A stretch of 64,000 nucleotides of DNA from Haematococcus lacustris. Taxonomy: Eukaryota; Chlorophyta; Chlorophyceae; Chlamydomonadales; Haematococcaceae. How positions within the stretch are numbered: position 1 is the stretch's first letter; each line of letters begins with the position of its first letter. Location of the stretch: positions 3,124,322 through 3,188,321 of the forward strand of contig JASKMD010000013.1 of assembly GCA_030144725.1 (NCBI GenBank), written 5' to 3'. The translations under genes were made by a program, and so were the position numbers. The notes beneath the pieces were generated by a model, which worked only from the letters and a program-made list of their open reading frames with translations, did no database searches and had not been told where the DNA came from. Positions 24,401-34,893 of the stretch are shown piece by piece.

Positions 24401-27400
24401 CCCCTCCCCACCGCCCCCTCCGCACCACCCCCTCCCCCTCCCCACCGCCCCCTCCGCACCACCCCCTCCCCCTCCCCACCGCCCCCTCCGCACCACCCCC
24501 TCCCCCTCCCCACCGCCCCCTCCGCACCACCCCCTCCCCCTCCCCACCGCCCCCTCCGCACCACCCCCTCCCCCTCCCCACCGCCCCCTCCGCACCACCC
24601 CCTCCCCCTCCCCACCGCCCCCTCCGCACCACCCCCTCCCCCTCCCCACCGCCCCCTCCGCACCACCCCCTCCCCCTCCCCACCGCCCCCTCCGCACCAC
24701 CCCCTCCCCCTCCCCACCGCCCCCTCCGCACCACCCCCTCCCCCTCCCCACCGCCCCCTCCGCACCACCCCCTCCCCCTCCCCACCGCCCCCTCCGCACC
24801 ACCCCCTCCCCCTCCCCACCGCCCCCTCCGCACCACCCCCTCCCCCTCCCCACCGCCCCCTCCGCACCACCCCCTCCCCCTCCCCACCGCCCCCTCCGCA
24901 CCACCCCCTCCCCCTCCCCACCGCCCCCTCCGCACCACCCCCTCCCCCTCCCCACTGCCCCCTCCGCACCACCCCCTCCCCCTCCCCACTGCCCCTTCCC
25001 CACCACCCCCTCCCCAGCAGCTCCTCCCCACCGCTCCTCCCCACCATCCCCTCCCCTATCCACCCTGCACCCCCTCCCCACCGCACCCCCTCCCCTATCC
25101 ACCCTCTGCACTAATAAACCACCGTCCCCCCTCCCTCCCTCCCCCTTCCACCGCCCACCGGGGACTGCGTCTTAATGTTGATGTAGGCCACCTCTGTGTC
25201 GCACGCGAAGAAACGCCTGCTGTCATGCGGCGTGGTGATGTCCAGGTTGCGTGCCTTCACCTTGGGCCACTTCTCCAAGTCCACCAGCTTCAAGGGGCTG
25301 GGCTGCTGGGCCTGCTGTCTCAGGAACTGCACCAGCAGCTGCGCCACCTCCCCCTGCTCCATGGCCCGGCCTCCAGGCCCCTCCACTACCTCCATGTCGT
25401 GTGCAAGCACAAACACATCTTCTGGGTAGCTGGTGAGAAGGTGGTGGGGGTCAGCAGAGAAGGTGGGGGGAGGGAGCGCGGCTGGGACCTTGGGGGTGTG
25501 GGGGGAGGGGGAAGGGGAGCGGAGGGATGCTGGGTGAGGGGCAGGGAGGGGGGCGGCTGCGAGGGAGGTGGGGTGGGAGGTGGGGTGGGGGCGGGCAAGG
25601 GTGGGTGAGGGGGCCCAGTCAGCTGGGAAGGTAGCAGTCTGAGAGGGCGCAGGGGAGAGGGTGTCAGGGGCAGCAGAGGAGGGGGAGGAGAGGAGGGTGG
25701 TGAAAGTCAGCTGCTCATGGTCCAAAGCCTGCCTTGCTGCCTCTGGTGTCGTGCTGTGCCGCTGCAGTGATGCCCCTGCTGGGACCGGCTCTGTAGGAAA
25801 GTCTGCTGCAACCTGCTGCAGCCCCTCAACAGGCAACTGGGCTGGCTTTGCTGCGACCACCTCTGCTGCGACCACCTCTGCTGCCAAGGGTTCATACAAG
25901 GGCTGCGCTGGCAGCTCCTGCTGCACAGTCCCCTGACGTTGCTCACGCCCTGACGTTTCCCAGGCCTGTGCTGCCCTTGCTGCTCCCTGAGGAAGCCTGG
26001 GGTGGTTGTGGGGAACATGGCTGTGTGGGGCCAGCTGTCCTGGGTGAATCGAGGAGTGCTGAGCAGGCTGCGTTGCATCAGGGGGCGGAATTTGATGCGT
26101 CTGCCAGTCATTAGCTTGAGTTGGGTGCAGCCCACCTGCTGGATGCTTGGCTGCTTGCTGCGCCTGGTTGCTGGCTGCTGCCACAGTGGAAGAGAGGGGC
26201 TGCACCGGCTTGCCATGGGCCTGGGCTACTGACTGCGCCTTGCCTGCTGCCACAGTGGAGGCCGGCCTGCTAGGGGCCTGGGCTGCCTGCAGCGCACCTG
26301 CTGGAAGCTGGCTGGAAGCTGGCTGCTCCATGGGCGCCGCTTCAGGGACCAGGAGCTGACCAGCAGGGGCTGGATGGGTGGGTTGACAGCTAGGGGGCGC
26401 TGCGTCTGCCTGCCTGCCCTCCAGCACCTCCCCCGACACCCCTACCGGGGACGACAGGGCAGGTGAGGGCGTGGGCTGCCTGGCTTGCACCGCCGCTGGC
26501 ACTGTCAGCCTCCTGAGCCGCCTGCCGAGTTGCTGGGGCTTGCCCCGGGCTCGCGGCCCCCTGCTGCCCCTGCCCCTGGCGTCTGCCCCAGCCGGTGCGA
26601 GCACGTACAAGGATGGGTCTGGCCCTGCCCCAATCGCAGGATGGGGAGGGCCTGGCACTGTGTGGCCAGTTCGCTCAGCAGCAGACCCCTGGCTGGCCCC
26701 CGCTTCCAGCTGGCTGACCCCCGCCGGCACCTGGCCTGGCAGCTCATCTAGCTGGGCAGGCGTTGCTGGCACCTGTCTTGCCTTGTTGCTGGCTCCATTG
26801 CTGGCACCTGGGGATACATGCAGCTGGGTGGCCTTAGCTGGCACCTGGCTTGCCTTGTTGCTGGCTTCGTTGCTGGCACTAGGGGGCACAGCCAGCGGGG
26901 TGGCCTTGGCAGGCACCTGGCTTGCCGTCTCAACAGCCTGGCTGGGGCCCGCTGGCTCCTGGCCTGGCCTCCCACCAAGTGGCCTGGGATCTGCTGGGCT
27001 GGGCAACTGTGCACTGGGAGCAGTACCAGCGTCCAAGTCAGGTGTAGCTCGGCCTGCCCTCCCTGCGCGCTTGGGGCTGGTCGAGTCGGAGGCTTGCTTG
27101 GGCTGCTCAGTCTTGAGGGACTTTGCCCCTGCCTTCGACTTACTCCCTGACTGGCTGCCCGGCACCCACCCAGGCAGGTCGCCATGCTTGGCACGGCGAG
27201 CGGGGGTAGGGGAGGGGGGTGCTGGGGGGGGGGGGCGGGGGGGCGGCCAGGTCAGGCACGAGGGGGAGAGGGGACACTTGTGGGGCGGGGGTGGTAGAGG
27301 GCAGCACAGAGGATGGGGCTGAGGCTGCCGCCTTCCTAGGGGCTGCAGGATTGTCAGCCGGCTGCTGCGTGTGTGGCTCTGGGGTGTGAGGGTGTGGAGG

Positions 27401-28177
27401 TGTCAGCCGGTCATGATTGGCAGCCGGCTGCAGCTTTGGCTCCTGAGTAGGTAGTAGAGGTGGGGGTGCCTGAGGCAAAGCCAGGTGTGCATGAGTTCCC
27501 TGTGGCGCTAGCTGCACATCAGTGTGCCCAGAGGGGGATGCGGCGGGGTCTGGCAGGACCCAGGGCTTCTGGAGCCAGCGGCTGAAGCCAGACTGGTTGG
27601 TTTCCCTGACTGCAGCCTCTGCCTTGCTGGTCAGCTGGCGTGCAGCCCCAGCAGGAGCCGCCTCAGCAGCACTGGCAGCAGCCGCAGCAGCAGCATGGCG
27701 AGAATAGGGTTGCCTGGTCTGGCTGTTGTACAGCTGGAGCCCCTGGCCTGTGGAAGCAGCACCCAGTGAGCTGTCCAGCTGCCTGGTCCCTGCAGCAACA
27801 GCAGCTGCGGCAACTGACTTTGAGTTCAGTCTTTGACCTTGCTGGTTGGAGGGCAGGGGCTGCTGCTCATGGGGGCTTTGCAGCTGTTGGTGGGAGATGA
27901 GTCTGTGGTGCTGTAGCTGGTGCTGCTGCGGCTGCTGCGGCTGCTGGTGGAGTAGGTGTTCTGATGGCTTCCTAGCTAAATGTGTGGGTGCCGGGGGGGC
28001 ACGACACCAGGTAGGCTGTGCCGTGGGTGTGGCGTGTGCGACCACTGCGTTCCTGGCAAGGTTGCTGGGACGGCTGCCTGGGCGGCTGCTGTCAGCACGG
28101 TGCGAGCCAGCGGCTGCCACCACACTGCTGTGCAGCAGCCGGCCAGAAGACAAGAGGAATGACCTGCGCACGTTCAT
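12269..28177 (-). CDS. POP: Plant organellar-type DNA polymerase (family A, with 3'-5' exonuclease)
   Basis: About 25 exons: about 27245-28177, 25159-about 27220, 23732-23929, 23438-23509, 22756-22868, 22287-22332, 21712-21873, 21303-21418, 20482-20868, 20075-20198, 19019-19147, 17846-18181, 17482-17622, 17219-17304, 16594-16966, 16149-16488, 15620-16002, 15202-15299, 14881-14972, 14541-14604, 14089-14211, 13493-13660, 13029-13089, 12703-12792, 12269-12463. It replicates mitochondrial and plastid DNA. Seen: an N-terminal MNVRRSFLLSSGRLLHSS leader, Exo I FACDTEVAYINIKT, Exo II VWHNYSFDRH, Exo III YSAKDAKAT, the stretch SLNLNTETGRLSARRPNLQN, motif A VVADYGQLELRILAH, motif B RRKAKILNFSIAYGKTAHGL and motif C VHDEVILE. 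All catalytic carboxylates are present. At roughly 2,300 aa it is about twice the plant enzymes, because of Ala/Gln/Pro-rich inserts in the first two exons. Junction 1/2 falls in a G run near 27220-27245, so an intron or a homopolymer error is possible. The intron after exon 4 (donor 23437) is in phase only with a GC donor. Confidence 0.9.
15340..15445. repeat. (CAGG)n microsatellite in a polymerase-gene intron
   Basis: More than 20 tandem GCAG/CAGG tetramers in the intron between exons 15620-16002 and 15202-15299. All frames stay open across it, which produces spurious GRQAGRQAG-like ORFs. Confidence 0.95.
22685..22741. repeat. (GGGGT)n microsatellite in a polymerase-gene intron
   Basis: About 11 perfect GGGGT units on plus, which read ACCCC on the coding strand, just downstream (in gene sense) of the donor of exon 22756-22868. 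Confidence 0.95.
24298..24990. repeat. 34-bp minisatellite, about 20 copies, in a polymerase-gene intron
   Basis: The unit is GCCCCCTCCGCACCACCCCC plus TCCCCCTCCCCACC on plus, nearly identical in all copies. Because 34 is not a multiple of 3 and the unit lacks stops, all six frames stay open, giving long Pro- or Gly-rich ORFs. It lies in the intron between exons 25159-about 27220 and 23732-23929 of the minus-strand polymerase gene. The G-rich strand is the transcribed sense. Confidence 0.95.
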
Positions 28178-29293
28178 TGTTGTGACCACTGGGGCTGGGC
28201 AGCGATGTGCAAGCAATTGTTCATTGCACAGAAGGGATGTGACGAGGTGCGGCAGCACAACACAGGTCGCTTGCAGCATCAATGCACAGCAAGCACGACT
28301 GTGGGGTTTTACTTACACAGAGCTGTGCACTGCGCGCCAATCCTGTGACGATAAGCTGGCGCCTGAAGTTTGGAGGCTCCAAGCCAGGCCATGGCGACGG
28401 GCCGTCATGCGGAGCTCGCGGCTATTAGCGTTAATAGGCGTCACAACAATTCCTAAGGGTTTTGCTACGTGCTTGCAGTCCATCAGAGGTGGGGTTGGCA
28501 GATGACAAGCCGCCAGTTGTCGCGTGTGGGTTGCCTGGCGCGGTGGTAGAGACAAGCTGTCTACGACTGCGAAAGTCTGCACATCAAAGCATGACGAGGC
28601 GCCACCAGGCCGAAACGACACTTCTTGTGAGGAGCTCAAACAGTGTAAAGAGCTTGGACCCACGAGAGGAACAATGAAACGAGTATTTGGGTGGGGGCGA
28701 TTTGGGGCAGTTCCTAGGATGCCCCCGTTGACTTAGACCTCTGCAGCCGACTTGCACCCTTATGCGATGCGTGCAATGGCTGCAATGCGTGCTAATGGCC
28801 AGGTATAAGGCGAAGCGACAATTTGCCAAAAAACTCATGTTGCTTGACTTCTGGAACGTCCTCGTCTATGTTGGCATCCCTGTTATCGCTGCAGCTGCAC
28901 CTGGACAATGCGTGGGGATTCTCATACCCAGGATTGCAGGTGAACCCAGAGATTCGTGGTGGATTGTAGACAACTGGCCCTGGCTATAGCTAGTATGCTG
29001 GTGTGCACTGCATCCATGATCACGACAAGCGTGTCGATGCTTGGCAATGGCACACAGGCACCTGGAGGTAAACATTTGTTTTTCTAAAGGGCCCTACTAA
29101 CCTTGATTTCCAAGGTTGCACAGCATGGCATAGTAGAGAAGGATCCACTAGGTGGTTTCTGCCGTTATGCAAGCTCCCAGTTGACACAGAATGGCTACAT
29201 TGCCTGGGCCACGGATGGATACATGGATGGCAATGCTGGTCACTGCCAGCTGCCGTAGCCAGTTCCTCGTACTGGCCAGGCTGCAGAGGATGA
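28178..29293. other. Intergenic, polymerase 5' flank and HISC 3' flank
   Basis: Both neighbours are on the minus strand, so this holds the polymerase promoter and the HISC 3' UTR. No convincing exon or repeat. GC content falls relative to the genes. Confidence 0.4.
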
Positions 29294-32200
29294 CTAGGTC
29301 ATCTGTCGCAAAGCTTGCAGCACAGCGTCAGTGTGCTCCGGCTTCCCCACGCTGATGCGGATGTAGTTGCTCAAGCCAGCCTTCGCGTAGTGCCGCACCT
29401 GCGCGTGTGCGGATGCAAGTCGCAGCGTGCTCGACAAATGTATGATATGCAGCACTGATGCTCGACAGGCAAGTGTGCACCCCCTCGTCTACAGCACCAC
29501 TGCGACAACCACAGCCATCATCATGATATGGCATTAGTATACTCACACCAACACCACCATGTTATGTTCCACACCAGGACCTGATACTGAGGCAAAGCAA
29601 CACCGCCACACAGACTGACACAAAAGGTGCATGTTGAGTGTGTCGTTGGCGTATTACTAAACTGACGGAACACCGCACAAGCCTTCCTGCAGAACACTTC
29701 GGTGCTAGCTGCATGAACGCCTGCGCCCCAGCTCTACGTGGCAAGGGCATCAAGCAGCAGCACCCACCATGATGCCGTGCTCAGAAGCCAGCTTGTCCTT
29801 GATGCCCTTGGCCGACATTTCTCCAGTGACCTGCGGCAGCCAGGGCAGCCGAGTCAACCCACAGGCTGCCAGTGTAAGCTGGCTTGACCAGGCCAATGGT
29901 GTACACATTGCCTGCCTCTGGTGCTATGCCCTGATAGCTGCATTCCTCCACCCAAGCTGGGATCGAACCTGATGCCCTCCACCTCATGTGCCGCATGGGC
30001 CTCATCCCCACCCACTGCTGCCAGTGCACCAAGCCTGCTGCGGCCCTTCTGTGGCGTCAGCCTGCCTCACACCACCACCTCCTAAGCACAACACCCAGCA
30101 GCAGGCCCACCAGCATGGCTGGGGTGCAGCACCACCACCTGCCCCAGCGCCTGTCCTGCTCCTCCTCAGCAGCAGAACATGGCAAGCACCTGCCACCCGC
30201 CACTCCCTGACAGGGCAGTTAACCAACCCACCCACCCACCCACCCACACTGCCCGCCCACCGACCTTGGACAGGATGAAGTTTGCGTGGCTGGGGTATGG
30301 CTCCAGGAAGGGGAGGGTGCGCAGGCCCGCCAGCAGCCGCTCCCGCTCAGCCACCAACAGGTTGCGCACCTGGACCAGGAGGCGGCACACACCCAGCCCC
30401 CCTTATCGCCGCCCTGCTGCACGCGGGCTGTGGAGGGCAGCAAGGCGGGAGGGCGGGGCACACAGGCTGTGCCTGCATGCCTTGGAACTGCCTGTGCTTC
30501 TGTAAGCCAGCTGTGGAATTACTATCATAGCTGTGTCTGCAGGCCAGTGTCCAGGCCATCAGGGAGCCCGGACTAGCTCCACCCCGCAACAGCCAGGCAG
30601 TCGCGGCGCCTCCTCCTTGTACAATCTGCTGCTGCTGTCCGCCTTTCCCTCCACCACCTATCACCAGCCGCTGTGGCTCACAAGTAAGGTGCCTATGGGC
30701 AAGGCTAAGCAGCCGCAGCACTACGCCTGGTTGAGTCGGTGCTGAGCTGTACCGCTACTCCTGTACCACCGGCAGGCTGCACCAGGCTGCACTGCCCTCC
30801 CCTCCCCTTCCCTCTCCACCTGCCCCTGTCCCAGCCCCTGCCCCTGCCCCTCATCCTCTATCTTAGACCAGGGGTTAGGGTTAGGGTAGGAGGTTGATTC
30901 CTTCCCCCAGGGTGACTACCTTCACTACTGCCCTGCCCCTGCCCCTGCCCCTGTCAGTGGCTGCTTACTCCCCTCCAGGGTGACTACCTTTGTCAAGTAG
31001 TCCATGTTCGTGAGGGCTGCGCACGCTGCCACCTCCGCCGCCACGCTGACGTTGTAGGGCTGCTTGGCGCGCCACAGGTACTCCATCATGGGCAGCGGGA
31101 AGGCGCCGTACCCCACCCTCAGGCCAGCCAGCGCTGTGGGTGCAGGCAGAGCAGGCCAGCTGTGGGGCCACAGGGGCTGGTCTCAGGTGGGGCTGGCCAC
31201 AGAGGGGAAGGCGGACAACAGAAGTAGGTTTCAGAGGAAGTAGGTACACAACTGCCTGCCCACCCACCTGCCTGCTGCTGCCTGCCCACCTGCTTTCTGC
31301 TGCCTGCCTGCCCGCCGACTGCCTTGCCGCCCTCCTGCCTGCCTGCTGCTGCCTGCCCACCTGCCTGCTGCCTGCCTGCTTCTGCTGCCTGCCCACCTGC
31401 CTGTGTGCACAGCTACTGCTGTTGCTGCGTTATCTATTGTCAAGTTGTGGTGGCAGCACTGCTGGTGATGATGGTAGTGATGACCTCAGCTGCTGATGCT
31501 GCGCCCCCTTTCTGCTGGCCCCAGCTCCAAGCGCAAGGTTCACTGACTGTTGGAGCAAGGCATGCTAGGTTCAGCCAGCCCATCAGGGGTTGAGCTAACT
31601 GTATCTCAAGTGTGACATCTGTTTTAGGCTCCGCTCAGTGACGTAGTGCTTTACTGTGTTTGTCTGGTGAAGCGCTGCCTCTTAGCGAGGGCCTCTTTCT
31701 CTTTCACTGACCTTCACTCTTGGAGCTGTACTGCATACCCAGCCCAGGGCATACCCAGCCCAGGGGCCCCTGCTCCCCCAGCGCAAGGGGCACTGACCTG
31801 CACTCTTGGAGAATGTCCTCAGCACCACCAGGTTGGGGTACTGCTGCACCCACTTGATGCGTGAGGCCTGGTCGCTGAACTCAATGTACGCCTCGTCTAG
31901 CACCACCAGCACGGGCAGCGCAAGGATGGACTGGATCTGAGCAAAAGCAGCAGTGGCGGCAGCAGCGGTGGCAGCAGCGGTGGCAGCAGCGGTGGTGGCA
32001 GCAGAAGCAGCGGCGGCAGCAGAAGCAGCAGCAGGCAGCGGGCAGGCCTTACCTCCTGCTCTGTCATCATGGAACCGTCAGGGTTGTTGGGCGAGGTGAG
32101 GAACACCATCTTGGGCTGGTGCTGCTCCACAGCCCGCCTGGGCGATACAAGCAGCAAAGCTAAGCCTGACAGAGGGTTGTGATTCATGCAGGGGTGGAGG

Positions 32201-34779
32201 GTAGCAGGTGAAGCTGGGGTCGACACCTACCACTGGCCTGCCTGCCCACTTGCCTGCCTGCCTGCCCACTTGCCTGCCTGCCTGCCTCCCTGTGAAGCTT
32301 TCTGAGCTACTGCTGGCCCTCAGCCCTCAGTATCCTCACCTTGACGCTTGTTTCCCCACACTCACCCTGATGCATCACCCTTGTGCTCCCACCTTCCCCA
32401 CCTTCCCCACAGCTTCCCTCAATGCATGGTGCACAGGGTAAACCCCTGCCCTGAGCCCTGCCCTGAGCCCCCTTCAGCTCACTTGACTCCCTCCACGTCA
32501 ATACGGAACCCGTCCAGCCGTGGCACTGTCACCGTGCGTGCGTCATTCACGTCAGCGTCAAACACGTACCTGCGTCGTCAACAGCCAGGTCAGCAGCAGT
32601 CACGTCAGCAGCAGCCATGTCAGCAGCAGCCATGTCAGCAGCAGCCATGTCAGCAGCAGCCAGGTCAGCAGCAGCCAGCAGCGGAGGGGTGGCCAGGGCT
32701 GCTGCATGGCCTCTGTTTACAGTGTAAAGCAGGGGAGGATGGGGGCTGTGCTGGTATCAGGTGCTGCTCAGGGTGCTGCCTGCTGGGATGGGGGTGTAAG
32801 GCTGGGGTTATGGTGGGGAGCTGGGTGTAAGGCACCTTGAGCTGTGGGCCACATAGCGTATGCCCATAGGGGCCCATGGCCTGTAAGGGCTCATCCTATG
32901 GGCCCATGTGCTGCCTGCTGGGGTTATGGTGTCAGGGTCTGCTGTCTTCCAGGCCTCTTCCACTGTGGGCTATGGGCCCATGTGGGCCTACGCTACGTGC
33001 CGCACAGCAGTGGGCTGGCAGCTGGGCTGGCAGCCAGCTCTTGAGATCTGGGCAGGGCTAAGGTTGCGGCAGGTGGCAGGTGGTAAGCAGTAGGTACGCT
33101 ATGTGCCTTGTGGCTGACCTTTGGCTAACCCTAACCCTGTCCCTGACCCTTGACCCTCACCCTGACCCTGAACCCGCCTAGTGGCTGGCCCTTGGCCGGT
33201 ACAAGCTCGACACGCCTAACCTCAATTCTCCTTGACTCATACGCTAAAACCATCACCACGGCCACCACCACCACCACCACCACCATAGACCAGGGCTCAG
33301 CCACCACCACCACTGTCCAGTGCCAGGCTCCATGCACTTGGTCAACTCCGCTTGCACCTAGGTACACACCGACCAGCCAGCTACGCCCACCGTCCCTTAA
33401 ACATGCCCACCTGCATCCCTCCCTTCCTTGGCTGGGCCCACCTGACCTCCACCTGACCTTTTGCCCTCAGCTCTGACCTGCGCCTAACTGACCTTCCCCC
33501 CTTGTGCCCTGTACCCCTTAGCTCAGCTGTGCTCCCTTAGCCATGCCCTGTGCCTACCGCCCTCTTTGCTATGCCCACCCGACCTCACCCCTACCGCCAC
33601 CCTGCTCCCACCCGACCCCACCGGCCCTGACCTCGCCCCTTAGCTCCTTCACCTCCCTCCGCCCCCTTGGCTATGCCCTGTGCCTACCTGAACCCAACGC
33701 CCTCTTTGCTGCGCACACCTAGACACACCTGGACACCTAGATACCTAGATACCTCTAGACAGCCACCTGGCTGCTGCTGTGTCCCCTCCTGAGCAGGGCA
33801 GGCTGCTGCAGCGCGGCCATGCAGCTGGTGCAGGCGCACGGCTCACATGGTGAAGGTGGGCGGGCAGTCCACGATCTTGTCGCCAGGGTCCAGCACGCAG
33901 CGCATTAGCAGGTCTATCAGCTCGTCAGCTCCGCACCCCACCTGCAATAGGGTCAGGGTCAGGGTCAGGGTCACAGTCAGGGTCAGGGTCAGCTGGGCCA
34001 GGGTTAGGGTTAGGATTAGAGTCAGGGTTAGGGTGTTGAATTGGGTTAGAGTGAACCCTAACCCTACAAGAAGGGGGTGCATGCCATCACGCAAAAGGCT
34101 CCATGCTGCTACATAACGGGGATGCATGCTGCCAGGTAAAGGGTTTGCATGCATCATGCATGCAGTGTGTCGGCAGTGGAGATATAAGGACATGATGCAG
34201 AACTGACCGCTCCACCACCCAAGCTTGTGCTCTCATGCTCCGCAGCTGCTGCTCATGCTGTTGCTGCTGCTGCTGATGATGATGATAATGATGATGCGTC
34301 TGGAAGTCCTGGCCTCCCTGTATTGGGCTGGGCAGTGCACCACCACACACCAGCAAGTGTTCCGCGGGGATGTCGTTCATTTCAGCCAGCGCCTTGCGCA
34401 GCTGACGCGTCTCTGGGTCTGGATAGATGTGCGGGAAGGACATGGACCCGAGCGCCTCGCGGACCTCTGGCGGTGGTCCATAAGGATTTTCGTTGGCGTC
34501 AAGCTTAATGATGTCCTCCGGCTTCTTCCCGTATCGCAGCGAGAGAACCTCGAATGGCTCGATGGGCGTGTAGGGCGCCATGTTAAGCAGGTGGGGCCGC
34601 AGGAACTGCGTCGACGCCAGGCTGGTGCCATTGCTGGTGCTGTGCGCCACCTCTGCAGCAGATGTGGCACAGGTCTTCATCGCCCTCCCAGCCCGCCTTG
34701 CCGGCACCGGAGCAGGGATGCAGGGCGCAGCCGCGCTAGGAGAGACCTGGCTGGCAGGGGTGGACAGCAACCGCGGCAT
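29294..34779 (-). CDS. HISC: Histidinol-phosphate aminotransferase
   Basis: Nine exons in phase: 34351-34779, 33847-33941, 32483-32569, 32053-32137, 31798-31936, 30988-31133, 30265-30369, 29768-29830, 29294-29398 (417 aa). It is a PLP enzyme of histidine synthesis, turning imidazole-acetol phosphate plus glutamate into histidinol phosphate. Seen: a leader of about 65 residues rich in Ser/Ala/Arg (plastid transit likely), [48 protein letters not shown] (the Asp that contacts PLP), [17 protein letters not shown] (Lys that binds PLP and the phosphate-binding Arg), and [14 protein letters not shown] near the end (substrate-binding Arg). This matches the class I/II fold in order and length. Introns are GT-AG. 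It diverges from the selenoprotein gene by 114 bp. Confidence 0.93.
29950..30060 (-). repeat. Possible tRNA-derived SINE fragment in a HISC intron
   Basis: On the minus strand, GGTTCGATCCCAGC looks like a polymerase III B box, with TGGCAGCAGTGGG about 50 nt upstream as a weak A box. Only one copy is obvious to the eye and no poly-A tail or duplication was found. Weak evidence. Confidence 0.2.
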
Positions 34780-34893
34780 CGTCACAACCCAGTAGCGCTA
34801 GTGCGGCGCTAGCTCAAAATGGACAGGAGCAGTTAGGACCGGTGGCTCCTTCTTTAAGCGAATCAACACCGCAATTGCCAGAGTTGCACCAGG
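34780..34893. promoter_or_regulatory. Divergent promoter region of HISC and the SelM-like gene
   Basis: The start codons are only 114 bp apart on opposite strands, so both 5' UTRs and core promoters must share this interval. It holds a TAGCGCTA palindrome near 34795 and a related GGCGCTAGC nearby. There is no clear TATA box. Confidence 0.45.

Noticed and set aside
24000..25608. Six long overlapping ORFs of 270-450 aa, Pro/Ser- or Gly/Arg-rich
   Set aside because: They read through the 34-bp minisatellite, which has no stops in any frame; the region is an intron of the polymerase gene.
33940..34080. GGTCAGGGT/GGTTAGGGT repeats that look telomere-like
   Set aside because: Short, degenerate and inside a HISC intron; similar tracts occur at 30870 and 53960. 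Not enough to call an interstitial telomere.
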